Shown here piece after piece: positions 8,908 to 16,810 of a stretch of 64,000 nt of DNA. This DNA is from Roseiarcus sp963782255. GTDB lineage: Bacteria; Pseudomonadota; Alphaproteobacteria; Rhizobiales; Beijerinckiaceae. The stretch is taken from positions 3,968,001-4,032,000 of the forward strand of contig CAWAIS010000001.1 of the NCBI GenBank assembly GCA_963782255.1, in the 5' to 3' direction. The notes beneath the pieces were generated by a model, which saw only the letters and a program-made list of their open reading frames with translations, did not search any database and had not been told where the DNA came from. Positions within the stretch are counted from its first letter, which is position 1; every line of letters begins with the position of its first letter. The position numbers and the translations under genes were made by a program.

Positions 8908-9400
8908 CCGACGCCGCGCGTCCCGCCTCGCAGCGCCGCTTCCCCTCGCCTCCAGCCGCACGCCGGAGCAGGAACGCGACGTCCTCCCGACGTCCGCACA
9001 GGCTCTCCAGCCGCCGAGCCCATCCCCGTCGCCCTCATCCGCGCCCGACAAGAAGCCCGTCGTCTCGGCTCCCGACGATGAAACCGACCGCCTTCCGCCA
9101 CCGCCCCCAAATCGGCGATCCGACCGCGATCCTCAAATCCCCATAGGCCGCGCTCGGTCAAACAGCGCCCTTCCTCCCCGCGGTTTCCTCCTTACGAGGC
9201 TTTCAAACGCCGGCCCCCGCGTCTCGCACGACCGTCCGAAAGGGCCGGCGTCTGAAACCCTTCAGAAGGCGGTCAGTGGCGATCTCTCGGGGCCGGGCTT
9301 TACCTGATCAATTCCCGGATCAAGTCTAGGATCAAGTCCGGAGACGGCCATGGCGAAAAACCGAAGGGAATGCGCGACCCACAGCCAACGCTGTAAGCAC
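8908..9400. other. Right arm of the IS91-like element, no gene seen
   Basis: About 490 bp of proline/arginine-like GC-rich sequence with no credible coding frame. It has a GGATCAAGTC direct repeat near 9314-9331 and ends in the inverted repeat at 9377-9400. No passenger gene was found. Confidence 0.6.
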
Positions 9401-9416
9401 CAAATGTTGCCGTCAA
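9401..9416 (+). repeat. Dispersed repeat, copy 1 (right remnant after the IS91-like element)
   Basis: CAAATGTTGCCGTCAA continues the match to the other repeat copy (AAAATGTCGCCGTCAA at 39558-39573) that was broken at 5189. This marks the insertion point of the mobile element. Confidence 0.7.
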
Positions 9417-9531
9417 GCCCCGAATAGGAGCCCTGATGAACCCTTTTGAGGCTTGAAATGCCCTGGCCGACGCCTAATCTTCTTGGTCAAGGCGTTAGGC
9501 GAATCGATCCCGCGCCGAGAGGAACGCGACA

Positions 9532-9936
9532 CTGACACTCTCGCCTCACCCGGATGCGGCGCGCAAGGCGCGCGAACCGATCCATGGCTTAACCGCCGAT
9601 TTTCTTTCGCAAATCATCGTTAACGGTCTTGAGGACGCCAAGGCGGAGGATATCGTCTCGATCGAGCTTGCAGGCAAAACGACGCTTGCCGATCGAATGA
9701 TCATCGCCTCCGGGCGCTCGAGCACCCATGTCGGCGCGATCGCCGACCGGGTCATCAAGGCTTGCCGCGACGCCGGCTTCGCGTCGCCGAGAGTCGAGGG
9801 CCTGCCCCTTTGCGACTGGGTCCTGCTCGACGCGCGCGACGCGATCGTCCACATCTTCCGTCCCGACGTCCGCCAGTTCTACAATCTCGAGAAGATGTGG
9901 AGCGCCGACCGTCCCGGAGAGGCGTCCAAAGGCTGA
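9532..9936 (+). CDS. rsfS: Ribosomal silencing factor RsfS
   Basis: About 134 residues of the RsfS/Iojap family, which binds ribosomal protein L14 and blocks subunit joining in starvation. Recognisable core: IIVNGLEDAKAEDIVSIELA, then MIIASGRSSTHVGAIADRV and DWVLLDARDAIVHIF, ending RQFYNLEKMW. No ATG, GTG or TTG exists in frame between the stop at 9496 and residue 56 (ATG 9697, inside the conserved core). The best start is CTG at 9532, eight bases after GAGAGGAAC. That would be a rare start codon, or a sequence error hides the true start. It is followed after 15 bp by rlmH as in other Hyphomicrobiales, but nadD and proA, which usually precede it, are missing: the IS91-like element ends 131 bp upstream. 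Confidence 0.85.
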   Translation: MTLSPHPDAARKAREPIHGLTADFLSQIIVNGLEDAKAEDIVSIELAGKTTLADRMIIASGRSSTHVGAIADRVIKACRDAGFASPRVEGLPLCDWVLLDARDAIVHIFRPDVRQFYNLEKMWSADRPGEASKG

Positions 9937-9951
9937 GCAGACCGCCGAGGG

Positions 9952-10434
9952 ATGCGCATCGCGCTCATCTGCGTCGGACGGCTCAAGGCCGGACCAGAGC
10001 GGGAACTCTTCGAGCGCTATTTCAAGCGGCTGGCTGAGCGCGCGCGCGCCATCGGCATCGCCGGCGTCGATCTGCGCGAAATCGGCGAATCCCCTGCGCG
10101 ACGCGCCGAAGACCGGCGCGGCGATGAAGCTGCTGCAATTCTCGCCGCCGTTCCCGCAGGCGCCGTCGTCGTGGCGCTGGACGAACGCGGATCGTTTTTG
10201 ACCAGCGAGGACTGGGCCGCCGACATCGGGCGGGCGCGCGACGCGTCGCGTCCGGTCTACGCCGTCGTCCTCGGCGGGCCTGACGGCCTTGAGCCTTCGC
10301 TGCGCGAGAAGGCCGACCGCGTCATCGGCTTCGGGGCGATGACCTGGCCGCACCAGCTTGTGCGTGTGATGGCGAGCGAACAGCTCTATCGCTCGGTTTC
10401 CATTCTTTCCGGCCATCCTTACCATCGCTCTTGA
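9952..10434 (+). CDS. rlmH: 23S rRNA (pseudouridine1915-N3)-methyltransferase RlmH
   Basis: 160 residues, the normal length. RlmH is a SPOUT-fold methyltransferase that uses S-adenosylmethionine to methylate pseudouridine 1915 in helix 69 of 23S rRNA. The sequence starts MRIALICVGRLKAGPERELF and has the AdoMet-binding knot region YAVVLGGPDGLEPSLR. The C-terminal signature is WPHQLVRVMASEQLYRS, followed by the family ending GHPYHRS. It lies between rsfS and a murein hydrolase activator, the usual neighbours. The stop TGA overlaps an upstream TTG in the next frame, so the downstream gene is probably co-transcribed. Confidence 0.95.
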   Translation: MRIALICVGRLKAGPERELFERYFKRLAERARAIGIAGVDLREIGESPARRAEDRRGDEAAAILAAVPAGAVVVALDERGSFLTSEDWAADIGRARDASRPVYAVVLGGPDGLEPSLREKADRVIGFGAMTWPHQLVRVMASEQLYRSVSILSGHPYHRS

Positions 10435-10475
10435 CCGCCGTGATATTGGCCAGATTTGATGATTTGGGACGCGCG

Positions 10476-11792
10476 ATGTTTGTCAGGAGAGGCGTGGGAA
10501 TGCGATTCGGGCTCGGCGCCGCCGCGCTCGGCGCGGCTTTCGCCTGGCCGATGGACGCGCTGGCCGACCCCGCCGTTCCGACGGCTCCGCCGTCCGAGCA
10601 GCAGCGCTCCGAAAAAGAGACGGAGCTGCGCGGCGTGGAAGACACCATTCGCGCGGCGGACGAGCAGCGTCGCGCGATCGAGTCGGAAATCGAATCCATT
10701 CGCGCGGATCGGGCGCGTCTTTCCGCAGCGCTCATTGAGACGACCGGCAAGGTGCAGGACGCCGAGCGCGGAGTTTCGTCGGCCAACGAGAAACTGGTCA
10801 GTCTCAACGCCGAGGCGGCCGAGATCGATCGTTCGCTCGAGAAGCGGCGCGCGGCAATCGTCGAGGTGCTGGCGGCGGTCGAGCGCATGGGCGTCCACCC
10901 GCCTCCGGCGATTCTCGTCCGGGCCCATGATATGGCCGAGGCTGTGCGCGCGGCCTCGCTGCTTAAAGAGACGATCGCCGGCCTCAAGGTGGAGACCGAA
11001 GCCCTTTCTCACGACGTCGATTCCCTGGCCAAGACTCGGACCTCGATCGCCCGCGAGCGGGATGAGCTGACCCAAAGGCGCGCTTCACTAGAAATTGATC
11101 GAACTCGACTTGCCGCGCTTGTCGACGCGCGTCAGAAGTCGCTTTCCTCTGCGGAGGACGCGCTGGGCTTTCAGCAGCAACGCGCGGATGAGCTCGCGCG
11201 ACAGGCAAGCTCGCTCAAGGATCTGATTGCAAAACTCGACGCCGAGGAAAACCGCCGCAAGGCGGAGGCCGCCCAGGCTGCCCGCGACATCGAGGCGAAG
11301 GCCGGAGCCGCTCAGGGCGGAGCGCCCGTGCGCCTCAAGCCGGAGGTCGCCTTCGCCGACCTCAAGGGACGCATGCCGCTTCCCGTCGCAGGAACGATCC
11401 TAAAACGCTTCGGCGCTCCCGACGCGTTCGGGGGAACGGAACATGGCGTTTCGGTCGAGACTCTCGCCGGCGCGGCGGTTTCGGCGCCCGCGGACGGCTC
11501 AATCCTGTTTTCCGGGCCGTATCGGTCCTATGGTCAACTCTTGATCATCAACGCGGGCGGGGGCTACTATATCTTGCTTGCGGGGATGGATCGTATCAAC
11601 GTAGTGCCCGGTGAGTTCGTTTTGACTGGAGAGCCCGTCGGGGTTATGGGCGACGGGTCTGTCCGGATGGCGGCGGCCGCCGCAGTTGGCGCCGCTCAGC
11701 CCGTTCTCTATATCGAATTGCGTAAGGACGGAACGGCGATCGATCCGGGGCCGTGGTGGGCAAAGGCAGACATGGAAAAGGCGCGCGGATGA
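10476..11792 (+). CDS. Murein hydrolase activator, EnvC-like (degenerate M23 domain)
   Basis: About 438 residues from ATG at 10476; an upstream TTG at 10431 overlaps the rlmH stop. A signal peptide (FGLGAAALGAAFAWPMDALA) is followed by long coiled coils to about residue 285 and a C-terminal M23/LytM domain. The zinc ligands are not conserved: the usual HxxxD box reads EHGVSVE, and the HxH box reads LYIELRKDG. Such LytM proteins activate amidases rather than cut peptidoglycan, so an EnvC-type role in cell separation is inferred. The stop overlaps the ATG of the first S41 protease (ATGA). This rlmH-activator-protease order is standard in the order. Confidence 0.85.
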   Translation: MFVRRGVGMRFGLGAAALGAAFAWPMDALADPAVPTAPPSEQQRSEKETELRGVEDTIRAADEQRRAIESEIESIRADRARLSAALIETTGKVQDAERGVSSANEKLVSLNAEAAEIDRSLEKRRAAIVEVLAAVERMGVHPPPAILVRAHDMAEAVRAASLLKETIAGLKVETEALSHDVDSLAKTRTSIARERDELTQRRASLEIDRTRLAALVDARQKSLSSAEDALGFQQQRADELARQASSLKDLIAKLDAEENRRKAEAAQAARDIEAKAGAAQGGAPVRLKPEVAFADLKGRMPLPVAGTILKRFGAPDAFGGTEHGVSVETLAGAAVSAPADGSILFSGPYRSYGQLLIINAGGGYYILLAGMDRINVVPGEFVLTGEPVGVMGDGSVRMAAAAAVGAAQPVLYIELRKDGTAIDPGPWWAKADMEKARG

Positions 11793-13201
11793 ATCGGAAA
11801 GCAGGATACCTGGGTCTGGGAGTCGTTCTGGGAGCCGCAGCGACGGTCGCTGCGCCGCAAGCGCTTCTTTATGTCAGCCCATCGGCCTATGCGGCGGCGG
11901 CCGACACCTACCGCCAGCTCAATCTGTTCGGCGATGTGTTCGACAAGATCCGCAACGATTATGTCGAAAAGCCCGACGAGGCGAAGCTCATCGAAGCAGC
12001 CATCAACGGCATGCTCGCCTCGCTCGACCCGCACTCGAGCTACATGGACGCGAAAGCCTTCAAGGACATGCAGGTCCAGACTAAGGGCGAGTTTGGCGGA
12101 CTTGGCATCGAGGTGACGCAGGAGGACGGCATCATCAAGGTCGTCACCCCGATCGACGACACGCCTGCGGCCAAGGCCGGCATCCTGTCCGGCGATATCA
12201 TCACGGCGATTGACGACACGCCGACGCAGGGGCTCACCCTCGACCAGGCGGTCGAGAAAATGCGCGGCGCGATCAATTCGCCGGTCAAGCTGAAGGTCGT
12301 GCGCGGGCCCAAGAAAGATGTGAAGGACTTCACCATCGTCCGCGACCTGATCAGAGTGCAGTCCGTGCGATCGCGTGTCGAGGACGGCGATATCGGCTAC
12401 ATCCGCATCACGCAGTTTACCGAACAGACGGCGGACGGATTGAAGGCCGCCATGGAGAAGCTGCACGGCGAGATCCCCGCCGACAAGTTCAAGGGCTACA
12501 TTCTTGACCTGCGCAACAATCCCGGCGGGCTGCTCGATCAGTCGATCGATGTCGTCAATTCTTTCGTCGACAAGGGCGAGATCGTATCGACCCGCGGACG
12601 CACGCCCGACGAAACCCAGCGATTTGACGCGAAGCCCGGCGGCGATCTGTCTGGCGGCAAGCCGCTCGTCGTCCTGATCAACGGCGGCTCGGCGTCGGCG
12701 TCGGAGATCGTTTCCGGCGCGCTGCAGGACCACAAGCGCGCGACGCTCATCGGCACGCGCTCTTTCGGTAAAGGCTCGGTGCAGACCATTATGCCGCTCG
12801 GCCAGGAGGGCGCGTTGCGGCTGACGACCGCGCGCTACTACACGCCGTCGGGCCGGTCCATCCAGGCCAAGGGCATCGAGCCGGACTTCAAGGTCCTCGA
12901 GGACGTGCCCGACGATCTCAAGGGCAAGGACGACATGAAGGGCGAGGCTTCGCTCAAAGGTCACCTCGCCAACGGCAGTGAGGATACGTCGGCCTCGCAG
13001 GCTTATGTTCCGCCGGACGAGAAGAACGACAAGCAACTGACGGCCGCCGTCGACTTCCTGGAGCACGGGATCAAGCCCGCCGAGACGACCTCGGCGAAGG
13101 CGGACGTCGCGCCGAAGCCGGAGGCGGCGAAGGACGCGGCCAAGTCCGACAGCCCTGCGCCGGCCGCTCCCCCGTCCGACGCCGGCGCCAAGCCCAATTG
13201 A
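11789..13201 (+). CDS. S41 family C-terminal processing peptidase, first copy
   Basis: 470 residues from ATG 11789, overlapping the upstream stop. A signal peptide or anchor (YLGLGVVLGAAATVAAPQAL) is followed by a PDZ domain (GIEVTQEDGIIKVVTPIDDT, about residues 100-180). The tail-specific protease core has the nucleophile serine in NGGSASASEIVSGAL and the general-base lysine in GTRSFGKGSVQT. The C-terminus is a low-complexity Ala/Pro/Lys tail. CtpA-type proteases trim periplasmic proteins and murein hydrolases, which fits the EnvC-like neighbour. A close paralogue follows 35 bp downstream. Confidence 0.93.
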   Translation: MNRKAGYLGLGVVLGAAATVAAPQALLYVSPSAYAAAADTYRQLNLFGDVFDKIRNDYVEKPDEAKLIEAAINGMLASLDPHSSYMDAKAFKDMQVQTKGEFGGLGIEVTQEDGIIKVVTPIDDTPAAKAGILSGDIITAIDDTPTQGLTLDQAVEKMRGAINSPVKLKVVRGPKKDVKDFTIVRDLIRVQSVRSRVEDGDIGYIRITQFTEQTADGLKAAMEKLHGEIPADKFKGYILDLRNNPGGLLDQSIDVVNSFVDKGEIVSTRGRTPDETQRFDAKPGGDLSGGKPLVVLINGGSASASEIVSGALQDHKRATLIGTRSFGKGSVQTIMPLGQEGALRLTTARYYTPSGRSIQAKGIEPDFKVLEDVPDDLKGKDDMKGEASLKGHLANGSEDTSASQAYVPPDEKNDKQLTAAVDFLEHGIKPAETTSAKADVAPKPEAAKDAAKSDSPAPAAPPSDAGAKPN

Positions 13202-13236
13202 TCAGCCCGAACCGACTTCAAGGAACGAGCGATTCG

Positions 13237-14550
13237 ATGAAGAAAGGTTTCTCCTACCTCGCGGTCGGGGTCATGGCGGGCGTAGCGCTCGCGGGCGCCT
13301 CCCAGGGCGCCATGCACGCGGCCGCAGCGAGCGCCAACGACCGGCTGGCGCTCTTCGCGGACATCTTCAACAAGGTGCGCGACAATTACGCCGAGAAGCC
13401 CGACGACGACAAAATGATCAAGGGCGCGATCGACGGCATGCTCGCCTCGCTTGATCCGCATTCGACCTATTTCGACGCCAAGGCGCTGCAGGATTTCCAG
13501 ACCAGCATGAAGGGCGAGGAATTCGGCGGTCTTGGGCTCGAGGTCATGATGGAGGATGGGCTCGTCAAGGTCGTGAGCCCGATCGACGACACTCCGGCCG
13601 CGCGCGCCGGCCTCATGTCCGGCGATCTCGTCACCCGGATCGACGACACGCCGGTCAAGGGCCTCAGCCTCAAGGAGGCCGTCGACAAGATGCGCGGACC
13701 GGCCAAGTCGACCGTGAGGCTGACGATCGAGCGCGGCGCGCACAAGGACCTCAAGGAATATACGATCGTCCGTGAAATCATCCACGTGCAGTCGGTCCGC
13801 GCGCACGTCGAGGGCGGGGACATCGGCTACATCCGGGTCACCCAGTTCAATCAGGAAGCCTACGACGGGGTGCGCAAGGCCTTCGACCATTTCCGCGCCG
13901 ACCCCGGCTCGTCGAAGCTCAAGGGCTATATCCTCGACCTGCGCAACAATCCCGGCGGCCTTTTGAACCAGGCGGTCGAAATCACGAATTCGTTCGTCGA
14001 CAACGGCGAGATCGTCTCGACGCGCGGCCGCAACGCCGATCAGGAGCAGCGCTACACGGCGCGCCCCGGCGTCAATCTTTCGCAGGGCAAGCCGCTCGTC
14101 GTCCTGATCAACGGCGGCTCGGCCTCGGCCTCGGAAATCGTGTCCGGCGCGCTGCAGGACCTGAAGCGGGGCACGCTGATCGGCACGCGCTCGTTCGGCA
14201 AGGGCTCGGTGCAAACGATCCTGCCGCTCGGCGACAATGGCGCGCTCAAATTGACGACGGCGCGATACTACACGCCGTCCGGCCGCTCGATCCAGGCGAG
14301 GGGGATCGAGCCCGACATCGTCGTGCTCGAGAACATTCCCGACGACCTCAAGGGCAAGGTGTCGAGCCTCGGCGAGGCCTCCCTGACCGGCCACCTCAAG
14401 AACGGGACCGAGGAGGAGAAGGGCTCCGACGCCTACGTGCCCCCGGAAAAGGACAAGGACACGCAATTGCAGGCGGCGGTCCGTCTCCTGCACGGGGCCA
14501 AGCCCGACGAACTGAAGAGCGCGGCGCCGGCGACGGTCACGTCGGAATGA
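13237..14550 (+). CDS. S41 family C-terminal processing peptidase, second copy (tandem paralogue)
   Basis: 437 residues from ATG 13237, preceded by AAGGAACGAG as ribosome binding site. Same architecture as the gene before it: N-terminal export signal (SYLAVGVMAGVALAGASQG), PDZ (GLEVMMEDGLVKVVSPIDDT), catalytic serine in NGGSASASEIVSGAL and lysine in GTRSFGKGSVQT. The two copies are nearly identical through the core and differ in the N- and C-terminal segments; this one lacks the long Ala/Pro tail. Tandem duplication is clear, and both active sites are intact. Different substrates or localisation are possible but only inferred. The stop overlaps the next ATG. Confidence 0.93.
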   Translation: MKKGFSYLAVGVMAGVALAGASQGAMHAAAASANDRLALFADIFNKVRDNYAEKPDDDKMIKGAIDGMLASLDPHSTYFDAKALQDFQTSMKGEEFGGLGLEVMMEDGLVKVVSPIDDTPAARAGLMSGDLVTRIDDTPVKGLSLKEAVDKMRGPAKSTVRLTIERGAHKDLKEYTIVREIIHVQSVRAHVEGGDIGYIRVTQFNQEAYDGVRKAFDHFRADPGSSKLKGYILDLRNNPGGLLNQAVEITNSFVDNGEIVSTRGRNADQEQRYTARPGVNLSQGKPLVVLINGGSASASEIVSGALQDLKRGTLIGTRSFGKGSVQTILPLGDNGALKLTTARYYTPSGRSIQARGIEPDIVVLENIPDDLKGKVSSLGEASLTGHLKNGTEEEKGSDAYVPPEKDKDTQLQAAVRLLHGAKPDELKSAAPATVTSE

Positions 14551-15053
14551 GACGACTATGGCTCGTCGGCTTCGCGCTGGCTGCGGCGGCGCCGGGGATC
14601 GCCGCCGCTGACGAGCCGACCGGCTGCGGAGGCTTCAAGTGGCCGCTCGATCATGAGCGCGCGGCGCTGCTCAGCGCAACAAAGCCGGCGGTCGCCAACG
14701 GCGGCGCCCTCGCTTATAACGTCGCCGCCACGCTGAAACTCGCGCCGCTGTCCGACGCCGGCCTGCCGCTCGCCCCCGAACGCGCGCCCAGGTTTCCGCA
14801 GTCCTACGCCGGGCATTTCATGCTTGCCGCGCCGGCGAAGCCGGGAATGTACAAAATCACCGTCGGCTCGGAGGCCTGGGTCGACGTCGTCGACAACGGC
14901 GCCTTCCTCCATCCGAGGGGGTTCTCGGGCGCGAAGGACTGCGAAGGCGCGCGCAAGAGCGTGAAGTTCGACCTGCCCGCCCGCCCGCTCGACGTCCAGG
15001 TGAGCGGAGTCCGCGACGCCGCGCTTTCGACCATCGTCACGCCGGCGGAGTAG
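14547..15053 (+). CDS. Secreted hypothetical protein, last gene of the protease operon
   Basis: 168 residues with a clear signal peptide (MRRLWLVGFALAAAAPGIAA, cleavage near AAA-DEP). The mature part begins TGCGGFKWPLDHERALL-like (TGCGGFKWPLDHERAALLSA) and has a beta-rich middle (AGHFMLAAPAKPGMYKITVG, AWVDVVDNGAFLHPRGF) with two cysteines (one in TGCGG, one in KDCEGA). It resembles small conserved periplasmic proteins of Hyphomicrobiales of unknown function; I do not recognise an enzymatic motif. The ATGA overlap with the second protease suggests translational coupling. Confidence 0.7.
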   Translation: MRRLWLVGFALAAAAPGIAAADEPTGCGGFKWPLDHERAALLSATKPAVANGGALAYNVAATLKLAPLSDAGLPLAPERAPRFPQSYAGHFMLAAPAKPGMYKITVGSEAWVDVVDNGAFLHPRGFSGAKDCEGARKSVKFDLPARPLDVQVSGVRDAALSTIVTPAE

Positions 15054-15522
15054 GCGGTTCGGCCCTGAGGGTCGCCGACAACCTGGGTCTTCGGGTTTTC
15101 CCCGTCATGGCCGAGCTTGACCGGCCATCGACGAGAACACCGAGCTCTCCGAATAAGGTCTGAAACAGCGGAGAATACCAGTCCGGGTCGAGTCCCATTT
15201 TTCGTAGGCCGCGTTCAATTTGCGACAGCTGGGGTTAGCGAAAGGCGCGATTAACGATTACGGATTATGAATCGCACTGACCCGTTCTTGCTGGGTTCTG
15301 GACGAGCCCGCTGCCCGTTCTGCTCAACTCCTCCGACTTCACGAAACTTAAAGCCGCCTCATCGGGCGGCTTTTTTTGTCATTGCGGCGGCAGAGGCATC
15401 CGCGTTAGCGTTATTCTGCGGTAAACGCGCGGACTGGCCGCGCGCGCATTATAATTGCGTGGCGTCTTCCCGGATGCGCGAGTGGCCGCTTGGCTGCGCC
15501 GATACAGGACGGGGGTTAGCCT
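15054..15522. other. Intergenic region with a possible small RNA ending at a strong terminator
   Basis: No convincing coding gene. Sequence from about 15245 to 15350 leads into a strong intrinsic terminator, which is far (about 300 bp) from the end of the upstream gene. An independent small transcript is therefore possible. No known RNA family was recognised. Confidence 0.35.
15351..15377 (+). terminator. Intrinsic terminator
   Basis: Stem AAGCCGCC / GGCGGCTT with a six-base loop TCATCG, followed by a run of seven T. This is a textbook Rho-independent terminator in the plus direction. Confidence 0.85.
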
Positions 15523-16071
15523 ATGAGTCGCCAGTTCGAGGGATCGAAGCGGGGTTACGGCGGCGTCGCCCGCGCGCCGGCGACGGTGCCCTTCATCCAT
15601 CGTCTCGCCGCGTCGCGCGCCTTCAGGGATCTGTTTGCCGAGGGGATGGCGCTGGTCGAAAAGGCCGCAGCCTATCTCGACGGCCCGGGACGTGCGGATT
15701 CCCGAGCCTTGTCGCGTCCGGCTGCGCTCGCCTACGCGACCGAGAGCATGCGGCTGACGACGCGACTGATGCAGGTCGCCTCATGGCTTCTCCTGCAGCG
15801 CGCCGTCAACGAGGGCGAACTGACGCCGAACCAGGCGCTCGCCGAGCGCCACCGCGTGAAACTTTCGCTTCAGGATCTCGCTTGTGCGCCCGATGTGTTC
15901 GAAAAATTGCCGTCGACGCTGCGCGACTTGAGCCGTCGTTCGCTGCGCTTGCAGGAGCGGGTGATCCACATGGACCAGAGCCTTGCTCTGGCGCGGGCGC
16001 CCGGGCTGTCGGGGCGCCGTTGCGAGGTCGCCTTGCAGCACGAACGCTTGCGCGCAGCCTTCTCGAATTAG
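15523..16071 (+). CDS. rcdA: DUF1465 / RcdA-like protein (CtrA degradation adaptor family)
   Basis: 182 residues, mostly helical: PFIHRLAASRAFRDLFAEGM, then LAYATESMRLTTRLMQVASW and LLLQRAVNEGELTPNQALAE. This is the DUF1465 family. Its studied member RcdA of Caulobacter helps deliver the cell-cycle regulator CtrA to the ClpXP protease. The family is confined to Alphaproteobacteria. The length fits and the reading frame is intact. It stands alone on the plus strand, with the thiamine-phosphate-synthase-like gene 76 bp downstream. The function here is inferred from the family, and the gene symbol is by family only. Confidence 0.8.
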   Translation: MSRQFEGSKRGYGGVARAPATVPFIHRLAASRAFRDLFAEGMALVEKAAAYLDGPGRADSRALSRPAALAYATESMRLTTRLMQVASWLLLQRAVNEGELTPNQALAERHRVKLSLQDLACAPDVFEKLPSTLRDLSRRSLRLQERVIHMDQSLALARAPGLSGRRCEVALQHERLRAAFSN

Positions 16072-16147
16072 CGGCGAACCGGAGGAAAACGAGGGTTGCT
16101 TCGCCCCCTGTTTGGCCGCATTGGTCGGCCAGATAGGCCAGTCCGAA

Positions 16148-16810
16148 ATGCTTCGCCCCATGCCTCCGCCCAGTCCGCATTGCTCGATTTTCCTTGTGAC
16201 GCCCAACCTCTCCCGGGCGGACGGCGCCGCTTTCGCGGCGCTTTTTCACGAGGCTTTCGCCGCAAGGCCGGTCGCCAGCGCCTTGGTGCGGCTGTCGCCG
16301 GGTTCGGAGGGCGAGGCGAAGGCGATCGTTTCGCCGCTTCTGAAGACTGCGGTTGCGGCCGACTGCGCCCTCATATTGGAGAACGACGCGCGGCTTGCCG
16401 CCCGGCTCGGCGCCGACGGCGTTCATGTCGCGGGCGCCGGCGAGGCGCTGGACGCAGCCCTCGAAAGTCTGAAGCCCGAGCGGATCGTCGGCGCGGGCGC
16501 GCTGCGCACGCGCGACGACGCGATGACGGCCGGCGAAAAGGGCGCGGACTACGTCATGTTCGGAGAACCATATGGCGGAAGGCCCGCGATGGCGCTCGAA
16601 CTGCTCATCGAAAGGGTTGGCTGGTGGGCCGAGATTTTCGAAACGCCATGCGTCGCATATGCCGAATCGATCGAAGCGGCCGGCCAGCTGGCGCGGGCGG
16701 GCGCCGATTTCGTCGCGCTCGATGGAGCCATCTGGAGCGCGCCTTCGCCTGCGGACGCCGCGCGCAAAGTTCAGGCTCTGCTCTCGGAGGTTGCGGAGGA
16801 GCCGCGATGA
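16148..16810 (+). CDS. Thiamine phosphate synthase family protein (ThiE-like)
   Basis: 220 residues from ATG 16148 (ATG 16160 is also possible). TIM-barrel features of the ThiE/TenI superfamily: CALILENDARLAARLGADGV followed by HVAG, the phosphate-binding AGEKGADYVMFGEP and AGADFVALDGAIW. ThiE couples HMP-pyrophosphate and thiazole phosphate. This shorter, divergent alphaproteobacterial branch may not be the main synthase. There are no other thiamine genes nearby and no TPP riboswitch was seen upstream. The stop overlaps the start of the Sel1-repeat gene. Confidence 0.75.
   Translation: MLRPMPPPSPHCSIFLVTPNLSRADGAAFAALFHEAFAARPVASALVRLSPGSEGEAKAIVSPLLKTAVAADCALILENDARLAARLGADGVHVAGAGEALDAALESLKPERIVGAGALRTRDDAMTAGEKGADYVMFGEPYGGRPAMALELLIERVGWWAEIFETPCVAYAESIEAAGQLARAGADFVALDGAIWSAPSPADAARKVQALLSEVAEEPR

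Larger units (their letters stand above)
5190..9400 (+). mobile_element. IS91-like element with a tyrosine recombinase and a HUH transposase, carrying a nested IS110 element
   Basis: Flanked on both sides by the 9-mer CAAATGTTG (5181-5189 and 9401-9409). The ends form an imperfect inverted repeat of about 20 bp: GGGGCTTATAGCGTTATGTG on the left, and on the opposite strand of the right end GTGCTTACAGCGTTGGCTGTG. Inside are the recombinase gene and an IS91-family transposase gene split by another insertion. The other copy of the target repeat gives the empty site, which supports these ends. Classical IS91 elements are not known for target duplications, so the 9-bp repeat is unusual. Confidence 0.8.
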
